This document shows, piece after piece, positions 17,879-27,913 of a DNA stretch of 64,000 nucleotides. Position 1 is the stretch's first letter. Every line of letters begins with the position of its first letter. The translations under genes and the position numbers were made by a program. Location: NCBI RefSeq assembly GCF_009762795.1, contig NZ_CP046400.1, positions 2,209,501 to 2,273,500 of the forward strand, written 5' to 3'. The stretch comes from Pseudodesulfovibrio cashew (GTDB lineage Bacteria > Desulfobacterota > Desulfovibrionia > Desulfovibrionales > Desulfovibrionaceae). Under the pieces are notes generated by a model. The model saw only the letters and a list, made by a program, of their open reading frames with translations. It did no database searches and was not told where the DNA came from.

Positions 17879-20659
17879 TCATGGCGAGGTGGAGCGCCTC
17901 CGCTTCCACTTGATGCCTTCCCACGCGGTGAGGAAAATGGCCGCCGCCCCAAAGACGTAGAGCCAGTCCTCGATTCCGATGGGAGCGAAGCCTAGGAACT
18001 GGCGTATGCCGGGCGCGTGGACCGCGAGGAAGGTTTGACCGGCCGAGAGGATGACCGCACCGAGCAGTATTCTGTTGGTGAGGATGTTGCGGTTGAAAAT
18101 CGAGACGTCCCGATATCGACGGGACAGGATATTGGCGAACTGGCAGAACGCCATGGTCAGCCAGGTCATGGCGCTGGCCCTCGCGTACTCGATGGTGCCG
18201 ATGGCGTCCTGCCCCAGGTTCAGGCCGTGGCGCTGCATGTAGAGGAAGAAGTTGCCCACGGACAGCGCCCCGATAAGGGAGCCGAGAAAGCCTATCTCGA
18301 GCCCTGTGGCCGGGTTGAGGATATGGTCCCGGCGGTTTCGGGGCGGCCTCCGCATGTCGTCTTTTGTTGGCGGATCGAAACACAGGAAAGTCAGCGGCAG
18401 AATCTCCGCGAAGAGGTCGATGGCCAGAATCTGGATCGTCAGCATGGGGATGGCGTAGTTTCCGATGGCGATGCCGACCAGGCCGAGGAGGACCGCCAGA
18501 AGCTCCGCGATGTTGGTTGTAAGGGAGGCGAGCACCACCTTGTGGATGTTGCTGTAGATGCTCCTCCCTTCTTCCACGGCGTCCACCAGGGTGGAGAAGT
18601 TGTCGTCCAGCAGCACCACCTCGGCGACTTCCTTGGCCACGTCCACGCCGGTCCGTCCCATGGCCACGCCGATGTGAGCCCGCTTCAGGGCCGGGGCGTC
18701 GTTGATGCCGTCGCCCGTCACGGCGACCACGCGCCCCTGCTCCCCGAGCAGGCGGACCACGCGCAGCTTGTGCGCCGGCTCCACACGGGAAAAGATCAGG
18801 GCGGCGTTGCTGTGCATCATGTAGGCTAGTTCCTCGTCTCCCAGGCCCGCCATGTCCTTTCCGCGCACCACGCGCACCGCGCGTTCCGAGTTCCGACCCA
18901 GCCCGATGTCCCGCGCAATGGCCGCGGCCGTGGCCGCGTGGTCGCCGGTGATCATGTATATGTCTATGCCTGCGTTGTGGCATTTTCTCATTGCCTCCCG
19001 CACGCCTTTGCGGGGCGGATCGATCATGCCTGCGAGGCCGAGGAAGACCATGTCCCGCTCGGCCTCTTCCTGCGAAATCCCTTCAGGGTCGCCGTCCAGT
19101 TGGCGGTAGGCGAGGGCCAACACCCGGAGAGCCTGGTCAGAGAAGGCTATGTTCCTGTCGTCGATGCGCTTTCTGTCTTCCCGCGTCATGGGCTGGACGT
19201 TCCCGTCCTTCCGGATGGATACGCAGACGTCGAGGATCGTGTCGGGAGCCCCTTTCATCAGTACGAAGTCGCCTTCAGGCAGCCTTCTGACCGAGCTCAT
19301 GCGTTTGCGCTCCGTATCGAAGGGGAAGCTGCGCAGTTCGGGAAAGTTCGTGGTCTCTTCGTGGTAGGCGATCCCGGCCTTCATGGACATGGCGACCAGG
19401 GCCGCCTCGGACGGATCGCCCACCGCATACCACCCCTCGTGCAGGTCGTCCGGGGGATGGATGGTGCCCGTCGACGCAAGGGTGGCGCTTCGGAAGAAGA
19501 GGTCTATTCCCCTGATGGCGTCTTCCGGCACCGGGTTGCTTGCTTCGTCCAGCACCTCGCCATCGGGCCGGTAGCCCACGCCGGTGAACTGCAGTTCCCG
19601 TTCGCCGATCCACGCCCTGGTCACGGTCATCTCATTGCGGGTGACGGTGCCGGTCTTGTCGGTACAGATGACATTGGTGGAGCCGAGGGTCTCCACGGTG
19701 GGCAGATTCTTCACCACCGCGTTTTTCCTGGCCAGGTGCTGGCTGGCCGAGGACATGGCCACGGTCAACTGCGCCGGGAGCGCCTGGGGGACGCAGGCCA
19801 CGGCCACGCCCAACGCGTAGGTCACCGCCACCAGCCAGTCCAGGCCGGACCAGAGGGCCAGCACCAGGAGGCCTCCGGAGATGGCTCCGGCCACTATGGT
19901 CAGTCGTATCGCCAGCACATTCAGTTCGTCCTGCAACGGTGAACGTACCTCGATGACGTCCTCGGTCATGGCAGCGATTTTCCCGAGCTCGGTGCGCATG
20001 CCGGTGTGGACCACGACTCCCACGCCGTTGCCGCTCGCCACGGTGGTCCCGGCGAAGGCCATGTTTATGCGGTCGGCAACGGTGAGGTCGGCGGCGAGTT
20101 TCTCGGTGTCCTTGTCGACTGGCATGGATTCGCCGGTCAGGCTGAATTCGTTGGTTCGCAGGTTGTTGGATTCGACGATGCGCAGGTCGGCGGGGATCTT
20201 GTCGCCCTGCTCAATGTGGATCACGTCGCCGGGCACCAGCGCCTGGAGCGGTATCTCGGAGAGTCTGCCGTCCCGCATGGCGCGGGCCGGGGAGAGGATG
20301 AGCGAACGGAGTTTGCGCACGATCCGGCTGGCCTTGTATTCCAGGCCAAAGCCGAGGGCCGCATCGACTATCACGATGAGGAAGATGATCGTGCCGTTGC
20401 GGTAGTTTTCCCATGAGCCTTCCACAAAGGCGAGGCAAAAGGAAATGATGCCCGCCACGATCAGAACGGCCACAAGCAGGTCCTTGAACTGCGCCAGGAG
20501 GATGGCCAGGCGGGAGCTGGGTTTGGCCGATATGAGGTCGTTGGGGCCATTGGCCGAAAGGCGGCTGGCGGCCTCCTTTGAAGAAAGCCCCTGCGTGGTG
20601 GAGTTCAGTGTGGAGAACGTCTCGTCCGCGGACAAGGCATGGAATGCGGCTTCGTTCAT
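17879..20659 (-). CDS. P2-type cation-transporting ATPase with atypical ion-site motif
   Basis: 926 residues, full length for a P2 ATPase. The phosphorylated residue is Asp334 in ICTDKTGTVT; the actuator motif is LTGES (about 174-178), and MITGDH and TGDGINDAP are present. An N-terminal cation-ATPase domain and about ten membrane helices are visible. The fourth-helix motif is PQALP (291-295), not PEGLP, so the cation-binding Glu is Gln; helix 6 reads AIDLFAEILP in place of the usual N..TD pattern. Helix 5 keeps N-A-E (TTNIAELL). Transported ion is therefore uncertain. The RBS is weak. It stands alone on the minus strand between fruB and the kinase gene. Confidence 0.85.
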   Translation of the reverse strand: MNEAAFHALSADETFSTLNSTTQGLSSKEAASRLSANGPNDLISAKPSSRLAILLAQFKDLLVAVLIVAGIISFCLAFVEGSWENYRNGTIIFLIVIVDAALGFGLEYKASRIVRKLRSLILSPARAMRDGRLSEIPLQALVPGDVIHIEQGDKIPADLRIVESNNLRTNEFSLTGESMPVDKDTEKLAADLTVADRINMAFAGTTVASGNGVGVVVHTGMRTELGKIAAMTEDVIEVRSPLQDELNVLAIRLTIVAGAISGGLLVLALWSGLDWLVAVTYALGVAVACVPQALPAQLTVAMSSASQHLARKNAVVKNLPTVETLGSTNVICTDKTGTVTRNEMTVTRAWIGERELQFTGVGYRPDGEVLDEASNPVPEDAIRGIDLFFRSATLASTGTIHPPDDLHEGWYAVGDPSEAALVAMSMKAGIAYHEETTNFPELRSFPFDTERKRMSSVRRLPEGDFVLMKGAPDTILDVCVSIRKDGNVQPMTREDRKRIDDRNIAFSDQALRVLALAYRQLDGDPEGISQEEAERDMVFLGLAGMIDPPRKGVREAMRKCHNAGIDIYMITGDHAATAAAIARDIGLGRNSERAVRVVRGKDMAGLGDEELAYMMHSNAALIFSRVEPAHKLRVVRLLGEQGRVVAVTGDGINDAPALKRAHIGVAMGRTGVDVAKEVAEVVLLDDNFSTLVDAVEEGRSIYSNIHKVVLASLTTNIAELLAVLLGLVGIAIGNYAIPMLTIQILAIDLFAEILPLTFLCFDPPTKDDMRRPPRNRRDHILNPATGLEIGFLGSLIGALSVGNFFLYMQRHGLNLGQDAIGTIEYARASAMTWLTMAFCQFANILSRRYRDVSIFNRNILTNRILLGAVILSAGQTFLAVHAPGIRQFLGFAPIGIEDWLYVFGAAAIFLTAWEGIKWKRRRSTSP

Positions 20660-20910
20660 GGCATGCTCGGTTTTCCGGATTACGGTTTATTCGACCATAG
20701 CATGACTTGGCGAAATCGTGTGCCATAAAAATCGTCGATGGTCATAACGAGCATGTGGGTTGCTCCCTGTTGCTGGGCCAGAAAGAAGCACACGGCAAGA
20801 CCACTGACTCCTGCCTGCAAGGGGTCGGCAACGTGGCGTGCCGGGCCGAGGGTCTTCGGAATTCTTCGGCTTTACGCTTCCGGTCGATGTCTCCAGTTGC
20901 GTCGATGAGC

Positions 20911-23331
20911 CTATCTCCATCGGACTCTGTCGCGTTTCATGGGGTTCACGACTGGCGGCATCAGGCCATCGAGAACTCCGAAAAGCGATTTGATGTCGAT
21001 GGGTTTTGGCAGGTATTCATTCATCCCCGCGTCCATGAATACCTCCTTGTCGCTTTGCATGGCGCAGGCCGTGACCGCCACGATGGGGATGTCGCGCATC
21101 GCCTCTCCGGCCATGCCGGTCCGGATTGCCTTTGTAGCCTCGACACCACCCATGACCGGCATGTGGACGTCCATCAGAACGATGTCGAAATCGGACTCGG
21201 CGAGGGCCTTGATGGCGAGGCTCCCGTTTTCGGCGACCTGAACGGCGCAGTTCCGCTTCGCGAGGACGCGTTTCAGAAACAGGCTGTTTACCGACTCGTC
21301 TTCAACCACGAGCACGCGGCGGAGATCCTCCCCGGTTTTTTCACACGATTTAATGTATTGTCGTTCATTGAGTCCGGGCGCATCCAGCCCGAAGGGCAGG
21401 CAAAAGTGGATGGCCGTGCCTTTGTCGGGCTCGCTCTCCACGCAGAGGGTGCCTCCCATGAGCCGCACGAGGTTTCTGACGATGGAAAGCCCCAGCCCAG
21501 CCCCCTGGTACTCCCGGGTGAAACTGCTGTCGGCCTGGGTGAAGGCGTTGAACAGGTGGTCGAACATGTCCGGCCTCATGCCCACGCCGGTGTCGATCAC
21601 CGAGAAGAGAACTCTGGCCTTGTCCGGGACGAGTTGCGACAGGGGAGTGACCTCCACCCGGATGGACCCGGCGGGAGTGAACTTGATGGCATTGCCCACC
21701 AGATTGTTGAGTATCTGTTGCGTCTTGATGCTGTCTCCTATCAGGTTGGCCGGGGTCGCGGGGGACATGTCGATATGAAAGGAAAGCCCGGCCTGCCGGA
21801 TCGCCATGCCGAACAATGTCTCCAGGGAATCCATCAGGAACCGCAAGTCCAGCTCCTCATTGAACACGTCGACGCGGCCCGCCTCGATTTTGGAAAGGTC
21901 CAGGATGTCGCCGAGGAGCTGCGTCAACCTTCGGCATGAGGCTATGCCGGACTCGACGCATTCCGTTTGTTCTTCGGTCAGGGGAGTCTCCCCAAGCAGG
22001 TGGAGCATTCCCATCATCCCGTTGAGAGGGGTTCGGATTTCATGGCTCATGTTGGCCAGGAAGTTCGATTTGGCCTTGCTTGCGGATTCCGCCGCCTCCT
22101 TGGCGAGGCGCAGGGACTCCTCGGTCTGCCTCCTGGCCGTGATGTCCGTGAGGATGATCTGGTAGCATTGGTCGTCCCGGTTCAGCCTGATGGTGGCGGC
22201 GACGTATATTCTGGGGCCGTCCAACTGCGTGAGGCTCATTTCCCGGCGGACGATGCCTGCGGGGGAATTTCGTATCCAGGTCCGGATTTTCTTTGGGGTC
22301 AGACCGGTCCCGTGGTCGAGCCGGTCGGAAAGGGACATTCCCGCAAGTATTGTATGCGAGGCCGCGCCGAAGAGCTCCCCGGCCGCATGGTTGGCGTCGG
22401 AGATGACCAGTTCGCTGTTCACAAGCAGGATGCCCTCGCCAGCGTGATCGAAGAGATGGCGGTATTTGTGTTCCGACGCCACAAGGGCGGCCTCGGCCAT
22501 CTTGCGCGCCGAGACATCACGGACAAAGGTGTCGATGAGGATCTTCTCTCCGGGGCGGCTTCGTCGGGCTCGGACGTTCATGGCCAGCCATGCTTTCCCG
22601 TGTTGCAGATGATGGGCCTCGAACTCGAAGTTCAGCACCTCTCCCGTTGCAAGGAGTTCGTGCAGCAATTGCCGCCTGTCGCGTTGATGCACGTAGAGAG
22701 TCTTGTCGAGGCCGTTGTATTTCTGCAGAAATTGCTTCGGTGTTTCGGCCCCGAGGATGCGCGCCATCTCCGCGTTTACGAAGTATAGGTGGCCGTCGTA
22801 GTCGGAAACCATCGTCCCCACCGGGAAATTGTCGAAGAGACGCCGGTACGAGTTCTTTGCGCCAGGGGCATCCTGGCAGGAAAAGCCGAGCCAGGACTTC
22901 ATGTCGGCATGGCGGAGCGCACGATGGAAAACGTTCCTCAACTGATAATCGACCAGTGCGCCGTCGACGATGATGCTGAATATGCGAGGGTGGGCCAACC
23001 GTGCGCCGGAAGAGGCTTCGCCCTCTCCGCACACGATGACGACCTGCGCGTCATTTCCCCGCGCCGACGAGTGATCGATGAACTCGATCGGTGTCATGTC
23101 CGGGAGTTGCATCCCGATGAGCATCATGATGCAGGGCATCCCTTCCGAGAGCTCCAGCAGTTCTTCTCCGCTGGCCGCGAATAGGATGCTCACGTCGAAC
23201 TCCCGCGCCATGGAGGCGATGCTCGCGGCCGCTTTCGCACTGCATCCTGCCACGAGAACCGTTTTATCTGTCCTTTGGTGCCAGTCCCGGAGACCTGTTT
23301 GCCCGCATGTCGAACAAGAATGAGTATTCAT
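20911..23331 (-). CDS. hybrid sensor histidine kinase with PAS domains and C-terminal receiver
   Basis: 806 residues from the ATG at 23331 (RBS AAAGG); an ATG five codons upstream is possible. Domains: an N-terminal receiver-like domain (about 23-140) whose phosphoacceptor position reads LIGMQLPDM, so it appears to lack the Asp; two PAS domains (about 160-275 and 285-400); HisKA with His430 in NMSHEIRTPLNGMMGMLH; HATPase with GVGMRPDMF and GAGLGLSIV; and a C-terminal receiver with DIVLMDVHMPVMGG. There is no membrane segment, so it senses a cytoplasmic signal. It starts 20 bases after the chemoreceptor gene and probably works with it. Target regulator unknown. Confidence 0.88.
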   Translation of the reverse strand: MNTHSCSTCGQTGLRDWHQRTDKTVLVAGCSAKAAASIASMAREFDVSILFAASGEELLELSEGMPCIMMLIGMQLPDMTPIEFIDHSSARGNDAQVVIVCGEGEASSGARLAHPRIFSIIVDGALVDYQLRNVFHRALRHADMKSWLGFSCQDAPGAKNSYRRLFDNFPVGTMVSDYDGHLYFVNAEMARILGAETPKQFLQKYNGLDKTLYVHQRDRRQLLHELLATGEVLNFEFEAHHLQHGKAWLAMNVRARRSRPGEKILIDTFVRDVSARKMAEAALVASEHKYRHLFDHAGEGILLVNSELVISDANHAAGELFGAASHTILAGMSLSDRLDHGTGLTPKKIRTWIRNSPAGIVRREMSLTQLDGPRIYVAATIRLNRDDQCYQIILTDITARRQTEESLRLAKEAAESASKAKSNFLANMSHEIRTPLNGMMGMLHLLGETPLTEEQTECVESGIASCRRLTQLLGDILDLSKIEAGRVDVFNEELDLRFLMDSLETLFGMAIRQAGLSFHIDMSPATPANLIGDSIKTQQILNNLVGNAIKFTPAGSIRVEVTPLSQLVPDKARVLFSVIDTGVGMRPDMFDHLFNAFTQADSSFTREYQGAGLGLSIVRNLVRLMGGTLCVESEPDKGTAIHFCLPFGLDAPGLNERQYIKSCEKTGEDLRRVLVVEDESVNSLFLKRVLAKRNCAVQVAENGSLAIKALAESDFDIVLMDVHMPVMGGVEATKAIRTGMAGEAMRDIPIVAVTACAMQSDKEVFMDAGMNEYLPKPIDIKSLFGVLDGLMPPVVNPMKRDRVRWR

Positions 23332-23351
23332 GGTTTGGCCTTTCATCCACG

Positions 23352-25241
23352 TCAGTATTTGACGTATTCATTGTGTCCGGTCGCGAGAGCAGGTGCCGTC
23401 CCGCAGTATTCCCCCTCGGGGAGGGACAGCTCGAGACGGTGGGCAACCTGTACGGCATGCGGCAGCGGGGCGTCGGATTCAGCACCGTCATCGCCGTTGC
23501 CGATCCGGAAGAAAGCGATAGCGTCTTGCAGGGAAGTGGCCTGCGCCGAAAGCTCTTCGGAAGTGGACGCCATCTGCTCGGCGGCAGCGGCGTTCTGCTG
23601 GACGACCTGGTCGAGCTGGCGCATGGCGGTGCTTATCTGTTCGGCGCCGGTGCTCTGTTCCTCGCAACTGGCGGCGATCTTCTGGACCAGTTGGGCCGTT
23701 TCCTGGATATCGGGTATGAGTTGGGTCAGGACCGCGTCGGCCTCGTCGGCGATGCTGACGCTCCGGGCCGACAGCTCGCTTATTTCGCCAGCCGCCAGGC
23801 GGCTGTGCTCGGCCAGCTTGCGGACTTCCGCTGCGACCACGGCGAACCCCTTGCCGTGCTCTCCGGCCCGGGCTGCCTCGATGGCGGCGTTGAGCGCCAG
23901 GAGGTTGGTCTGTCGGGCAATGTCCTCTATGATGGAGATCTTTTCTGCGATCTCCCGCATTGCGGTGGTGGTCTGGGACATGGCCTCGCCGCCCTGGCGG
24001 GCCTTCCTGGCTGCCGCTTCGGCGATTTTTTCCGTTGCCTGCGCGTCATCGGTATTGCTGTTGATGGTCATCGCCATCTGGTCCATGGTCGAGGCCACCT
24101 CCTGCACGCTGGAGGCCTGTTCCGTGGCCCCCTGGGCAAGGAGTTCCGACGTGGCAGACAACTGACTGCTGCCGCAGACCACGTTTTCGGAGGAAAGCTG
24201 CACGGACGACAGCACCTTGCGCAACCGGCCCGTCATGGCGTTGAGGGAGTTCCCCAGCGTGCCGATTTCATCCTGCTGCCGAATGTCCATGTCTCGTGTC
24301 AGATCGCCCCGGGCCATCCCTTCGGCGAAAAGGATTCCGTCCCGGATGGAGCGACTGATCGCCGGAGGAATGGTGAGGGCGGCGAGGCAGGCGATGAGGA
24401 GCGCCAGCCCTCCGACCGAGGCTACTGCGATCTCGGTCCGGGAGGTCTCTTCCTCCATGATCGTCTGTTGCCGTGACAGGAAGTCGTCGCACAGGGCGAT
24501 GACCTTCCTGGCCGAGGATACGAGGGCCGCGTCGGTCTCCGTTAGCGAGGTGGAGGTCTGTTGGTATCGGGAAAGGGTGTCCCGGGCCGTTTCGATTGCG
24601 GCGGCAAACCGTTCCATCGAACCAGGTTCGGATGTCTCCACGGCCTCGAATGCTGCCAGCTCCGTGCCGGCGGTTTCACCCATCGCGTCCGCCCCGCTCA
24701 GGACGTTGTGAACCGCACGCGTGAAGGCGACGGCATGCCTTTCCAGAGCGCCGAATGATCGGGCCTGTTCCGTGTCGCCCGCATCGATGGCCCTTTCCTG
24801 CGAAGTCGCCGCGAGGTTCGTGAGTTCCTCTGCACTCCGCGTCAGGGCTGCTTCCTCTGCGGTTTTCTGTCTCGTCAGTTTGGTGAGAGCGGCAAATGCG
24901 CCTGCATAGTCTTTGCCGGAGGCGACTACCTCGGCCAATGCTGCCAGGTCTTTGGGTACTGTTGTTCTCTGTCTCATTTCCTCAGCAATGGACAGGAGTT
25001 GCGAGATGTTGTTTTCCACTCTCTCTATGTAGGCCTTGTCGCCGCGTATTATGTAGTTCTTTTCCTGTCGTCGGCTTTCGAGAAGAAGTTTGACCATGCC
25101 GTTGGCGTCTCTCACGCCAAGGACCAGGCCGGTTGTCTGCCGCATGGTGAACCAGGCCACGGAACCCAGGCCGAGGATCAGAATCGTTAGCAGGGAGAAG
25201 CTGACATACAGCTTCGTTCTGATGGTCATATTCGCAAACAT
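23352..25241 (-). CDS. methyl-accepting chemotaxis protein
   Basis: The ATG at 25241 (RBS AAGGAGA) gives 629 residues. A membrane helix near residues 8-30, a long helical periplasmic sensor domain (about 35-270) and a second helix near 275-300 lead to a HAMP domain and a signalling tip with [20 protein letters not shown], the CheA/CheW-binding hairpin. The sensor contains [11 protein letters not shown], seen in helical bimodular-type sensors. The C-terminus has no obvious CheR-docking pentapeptide. It is upstream of, and probably cotranscribed with, the hybrid histidine kinase. Ligand unknown. Confidence 0.9.
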   Translation of the reverse strand: MFANMTIRTKLYVSFSLLTILILGLGSVAWFTMRQTTGLVLGVRDANGMVKLLLESRRQEKNYIIRGDKAYIERVENNISQLLSIAEEMRQRTTVPKDLAALAEVVASGKDYAGAFAALTKLTRQKTAEEAALTRSAEELTNLAATSQERAIDAGDTEQARSFGALERHAVAFTRAVHNVLSGADAMGETAGTELAAFEAVETSEPGSMERFAAAIETARDTLSRYQQTSTSLTETDAALVSSARKVIALCDDFLSRQQTIMEEETSRTEIAVASVGGLALLIACLAALTIPPAISRSIRDGILFAEGMARGDLTRDMDIRQQDEIGTLGNSLNAMTGRLRKVLSSVQLSSENVVCGSSQLSATSELLAQGATEQASSVQEVASTMDQMAMTINSNTDDAQATEKIAEAAARKARQGGEAMSQTTTAMREIAEKISIIEDIARQTNLLALNAAIEAARAGEHGKGFAVVAAEVRKLAEHSRLAAGEISELSARSVSIADEADAVLTQLIPDIQETAQLVQKIAASCEEQSTGAEQISTAMRQLDQVVQQNAAAAEQMASTSEELSAQATSLQDAIAFFRIGNGDDGAESDAPLPHAVQVAHRLELSLPEGEYCGTAPALATGHNEYVKY

Positions 25242-25896
25242 CGCGCGTTCTCCTTGGAAGAGGGGCGGTGCCGCCATTGCCTGATACGGTCACAGCCCCT
25301 AGATTTTCGTCCGGACAGTATGTTCGAAGACGTTTGAAAAACAGGCAAAAAGCAACAACCATGCCACGATTTTTTGCTTGCGAGTTACAAGTAATAATAT
25401 GAAATATAATGTTTTTTTCTTGCAAGCGTCTTGCCGATATTCGTTTATTTGATTGCGCGATCGCGCTGCATGGCGCAAAAGTCCGTATGTGCCGAAATCG
25501 GGAGATGCCTCTCGTCGAACGTGTGAGCCTCCTTTGGTTCGAGGAAGGGCCTTTTACTTCCGAGAGCCATTTTGGGAGCGGTTGTCAGTCGAAGGTTGGA
25601 GCGGGCCGCACACGAAATGCCTGAATGAATGACGTCTGTTTTCATCTATTGGTGCATCCCCCGGTACTCGCATTGCTGGTTCAGCCGTTTCGGTTTTCGA
25701 GCTGGGCAGGAGCAGCCCCCAGAGGTTCTGCGAAAGTACGTCAAGAGAGTGGGGGGAGGGCGCGATTCGGCGCAAAGGGGTGAGGGGCAGCGGGAGGTGC
25801 TCGATGGTCCGGCGGAGAGGCGGATTTTCCGCAGGGAACTGCTCTCGGAGAACGAATGCGCTACCGGATCGAGGTGCAGCGTGGGGATAAAGCGAA
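25242..25896. other. intergenic region upstream of the chemoreceptor gene
   Basis: About 650 bases. An AT-rich segment at about 25370-25430 is the likely promoter region for the chemoreceptor gene on the minus strand. The rest is GC-rich without a supported gene; short frames there lack ribosome binding sites. Confidence 0.4.
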
Positions 25897-25923
25897 AAGG
25901 GCTGCGGTAATACCGCAGCCCTT
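25897..25923 (-). terminator. terminator of the cysteine desulfidase-ridA operon
   Basis: A perfect 12-bp stem AAGGGCTGCGGT/ACCGCAGCCCTT with a 3-base loop; on the minus strand it is followed by TTCGCTTTA after CCCTTTT. Confidence 0.85.
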
Positions 25924-25984
25924 GTTCATGAGTGGCCTGTATGGGAGGAGAAAGGTGCTCTAGGGATCAGATCCCTTGTCTTGG

Positions 25985-26371
25985 TCAGGAACGCACCCTG
26001 GCCACGCATTTTATTTCGACCAGGCCGCCAAGGGGCAGAGCGGCGACCTGGATGGCAGCACGGGCGGGTTTGTGATCGCCCATGAAGTCCGCATACAACT
26101 TGTTGAGGCTCTGGAATTCGCCCATGTCCACCAGGAACACGTCCACGCTGACGATGTCTTCCGTGCAGCACCCGGCGGCGTCCAGGATGGCCTTGAGGTT
26201 GTCCAGTGACTGCTGGGTCTGGGCGTTGAAGCCTTCGGCCAGGGTCATGGTTTTCGGGTTGAGGCCGAGCTGGCCGCTCACGTAGAGCATGCCGTTGGAA
26301 ATAGCGGCCTGGGAGTAAGGGCCCACGGCGGCCGGGGCGTCTTCGGTGGCGATGAAGGTGATGTCGCTCAT
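25985..26371 (-). CDS. ridA: RidA family reactive intermediate/imine deaminase
   Basis: 128 residues, the normal size of the RidA/YjgF/UK114 trimer-forming family. Conserved features are GPYSQA (17-22), SGQLGL, and KPARAAIQV with Arg104, equivalent to the catalytic Arg of RidA, plus the LVEIKCVA strand with Glu119. RidA hydrolyses 2-aminoacrylate and related imines released by PLP dehydratases and cysteine desulfhydrases. Here it directly follows an L-cysteine desulfidase-type gene by 13 bases, so it probably clears the aminoacrylate made by that enzyme. Confidence 0.9.
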   Translation of the reverse strand: MSDITFIATEDAPAAVGPYSQAAISNGMLYVSGQLGLNPKTMTLAEGFNAQTQQSLDNLKAILDAAGCCTEDIVSVDVFLVDMGEFQSLNKLYADFMGDHKPARAAIQVAALPLGGLVEIKCVARVRS

Positions 26372-26384
26372 TGTCTATACCTCG

Positions 26385-27719
26385 TTAATTGGAGTGGTTC
26401 TCGTCCGCCTTTCGGGCTTCGGGAGAGGTTGAGCACGCAGTCGGTGCGGAAACTTGTTGGTTCATGAGCCGGATGATGACCGCGTCCACAGCTGCGAAGC
26501 CCACGCCGGAGAGTTCTCCCACAGCCTTGGCGTTGCTCGTGAATCGCGGCCCTATGATGCCCTGCTGGGAGGAGAGTCCCTTGCCCTTGGTGGCAAGGAG
26601 CATGCCCAGGTACGCTTCGCTTGCGGCGGTGCCGACCTTGAGGGCGCAGGTGCCCTTGGCTCCGTCGCAGATCATGCCCAGCACGGAAGAGAGAACATAG
26701 GCCGACGCCTGCTCCGCCTGCTCCGCGCTGCCCTTGGCCAGCCGGGTAAGCGCTGCGGCGGCTCCGGCTCCTGCCGCGATGGAGCATCCGCAGACAGGGG
26801 TAAGGCGTCCGGTTTTTGCCTTGATGGCGCCGGTCACCAGGTGGGACAGGGCAAGGGCTTCGGCCAGCTCCCTGTCGGAGCGATTCCAGGTCTTGGCCGC
26901 GAGGGCGGGCGGGATGATGGCCGTCAGGCCGTGGTTGCCGCTGCCCGCGCTGCTCATGACGGGCCACTTGCCGCCGTCCATGCGCACGTCGGCTGCGGCC
27001 GAGGACCAGGCCCGGATCATGGCCGGAAGGTCGGCCTCGCGCATGTTGGCCGCGGCCACATACCCGGCGGCCAGGCCCCAGGGGCGTTCCAGGCCCTGCT
27101 TCGCCACATTAAGATTCATTTCCGCGCCTTGCAGCAGGAAGGTTTCGAGCTCGTCGTCGATGGAGCCGGCCAGTTCCCACATTTCCGAGAACTCCATGCG
27201 CATGAGCGTAGCGAGGTAGGACGGGAGTCGGCCGGAACCGCTGTCCCCTTCCTGCCCCTCGAACACGGTGTTGCGGTTGTGGGTGATCTCCACGATCTGG
27301 TCGTGGGCGTAGGCGACGACCGAAGTCACGCTTTCACCCTGGCGGAGCATCTCCACTTCGGCGTAAACGTTGGGAACGTCGTTGACGACCTCCTGGGTCA
27401 GGCAGCCCGAATCGAGCATCTCGGTGGCCTTGTTGATGGCGGATTCGTCTATCCCTTCAAGGGATTGAAGCCCCTTGTCTGGGTCGCCGCCCAAGGCGCC
27501 CAGCGCGGCAGCCAGCAGGTTGCCGCTGAGCCCTGGAGTGCCTGGGATGCCCACGGACTGGCCATTCTTGTAGATATTGGCCGACAGGCGGAGGTGAATA
27601 TGCTTGGGCGGTCCGGCCAGATGCCTTGCGCCGGCACTGGCCGCAAGAGCCACCGCACCGGGCTCGGTGCACCCGAGAGCGGGCTTGACCTCATTGGCGA
27701 AAAATACGTGCAGATCCAT
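26385..27719 (-). CDS. cyuA: L-cysteine desulfidase family protein (UPF0597/CyuA-like)
   Basis: 444 residues, typical for the iron-sulfur L-cysteine desulfidase/CyuA family, which is related to the alpha chain of L-serine dehydratase. Conserved Cys sites are ALGCTEPGAVALAA (Cys17), PVCGCSIAAGAGAAA and MICDGAKGTCALKVG, expected to hold a [4Fe-4S] cluster; SSAGSGNHG is another family block. The family splits L-cysteine into pyruvate, ammonia and sulfide. The next gene encodes RidA, and the divergent neighbour is an ATC hydrolase that makes cysteine, which supports this substrate. The gene symbol follows E. coli naming and is tentative; serine dehydratase activity is the alternative. Confidence 0.75.
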   Translation of the reverse strand: MDLHVFFANEVKPALGCTEPGAVALAASAGARHLAGPPKHIHLRLSANIYKNGQSVGIPGTPGLSGNLLAAALGALGGDPDKGLQSLEGIDESAINKATEMLDSGCLTQEVVNDVPNVYAEVEMLRQGESVTSVVAYAHDQIVEITHNRNTVFEGQEGDSGSGRLPSYLATLMRMEFSEMWELAGSIDDELETFLLQGAEMNLNVAKQGLERPWGLAAGYVAAANMREADLPAMIRAWSSAAADVRMDGGKWPVMSSAGSGNHGLTAIIPPALAAKTWNRSDRELAEALALSHLVTGAIKAKTGRLTPVCGCSIAAGAGAAAALTRLAKGSAEQAEQASAYVLSSVLGMICDGAKGTCALKVGTAASEAYLGMLLATKGKGLSSQQGIIGPRFTSNAKAVGELSGVGFAAVDAVIIRLMNQQVSAPTACSTSPEARKADENHSN

Positions 27720-27913
27720 GGCTGTCCTTTTATTTCAATACGTTATAGAGATCGAATCTCGTCGGGATCTCGGTTGTTGTTTTGAAAGCATTTTCAAGTA
27801 TGATGCCAACTTCGTACCGTTGCCAATCGGTATGTATCCTGCAGTGAATCGAACAGATCAACAGACATTCAACGGAAAGACCGTTGTTATCCATTAAAGA
27901 GAAGGAGAATCCA

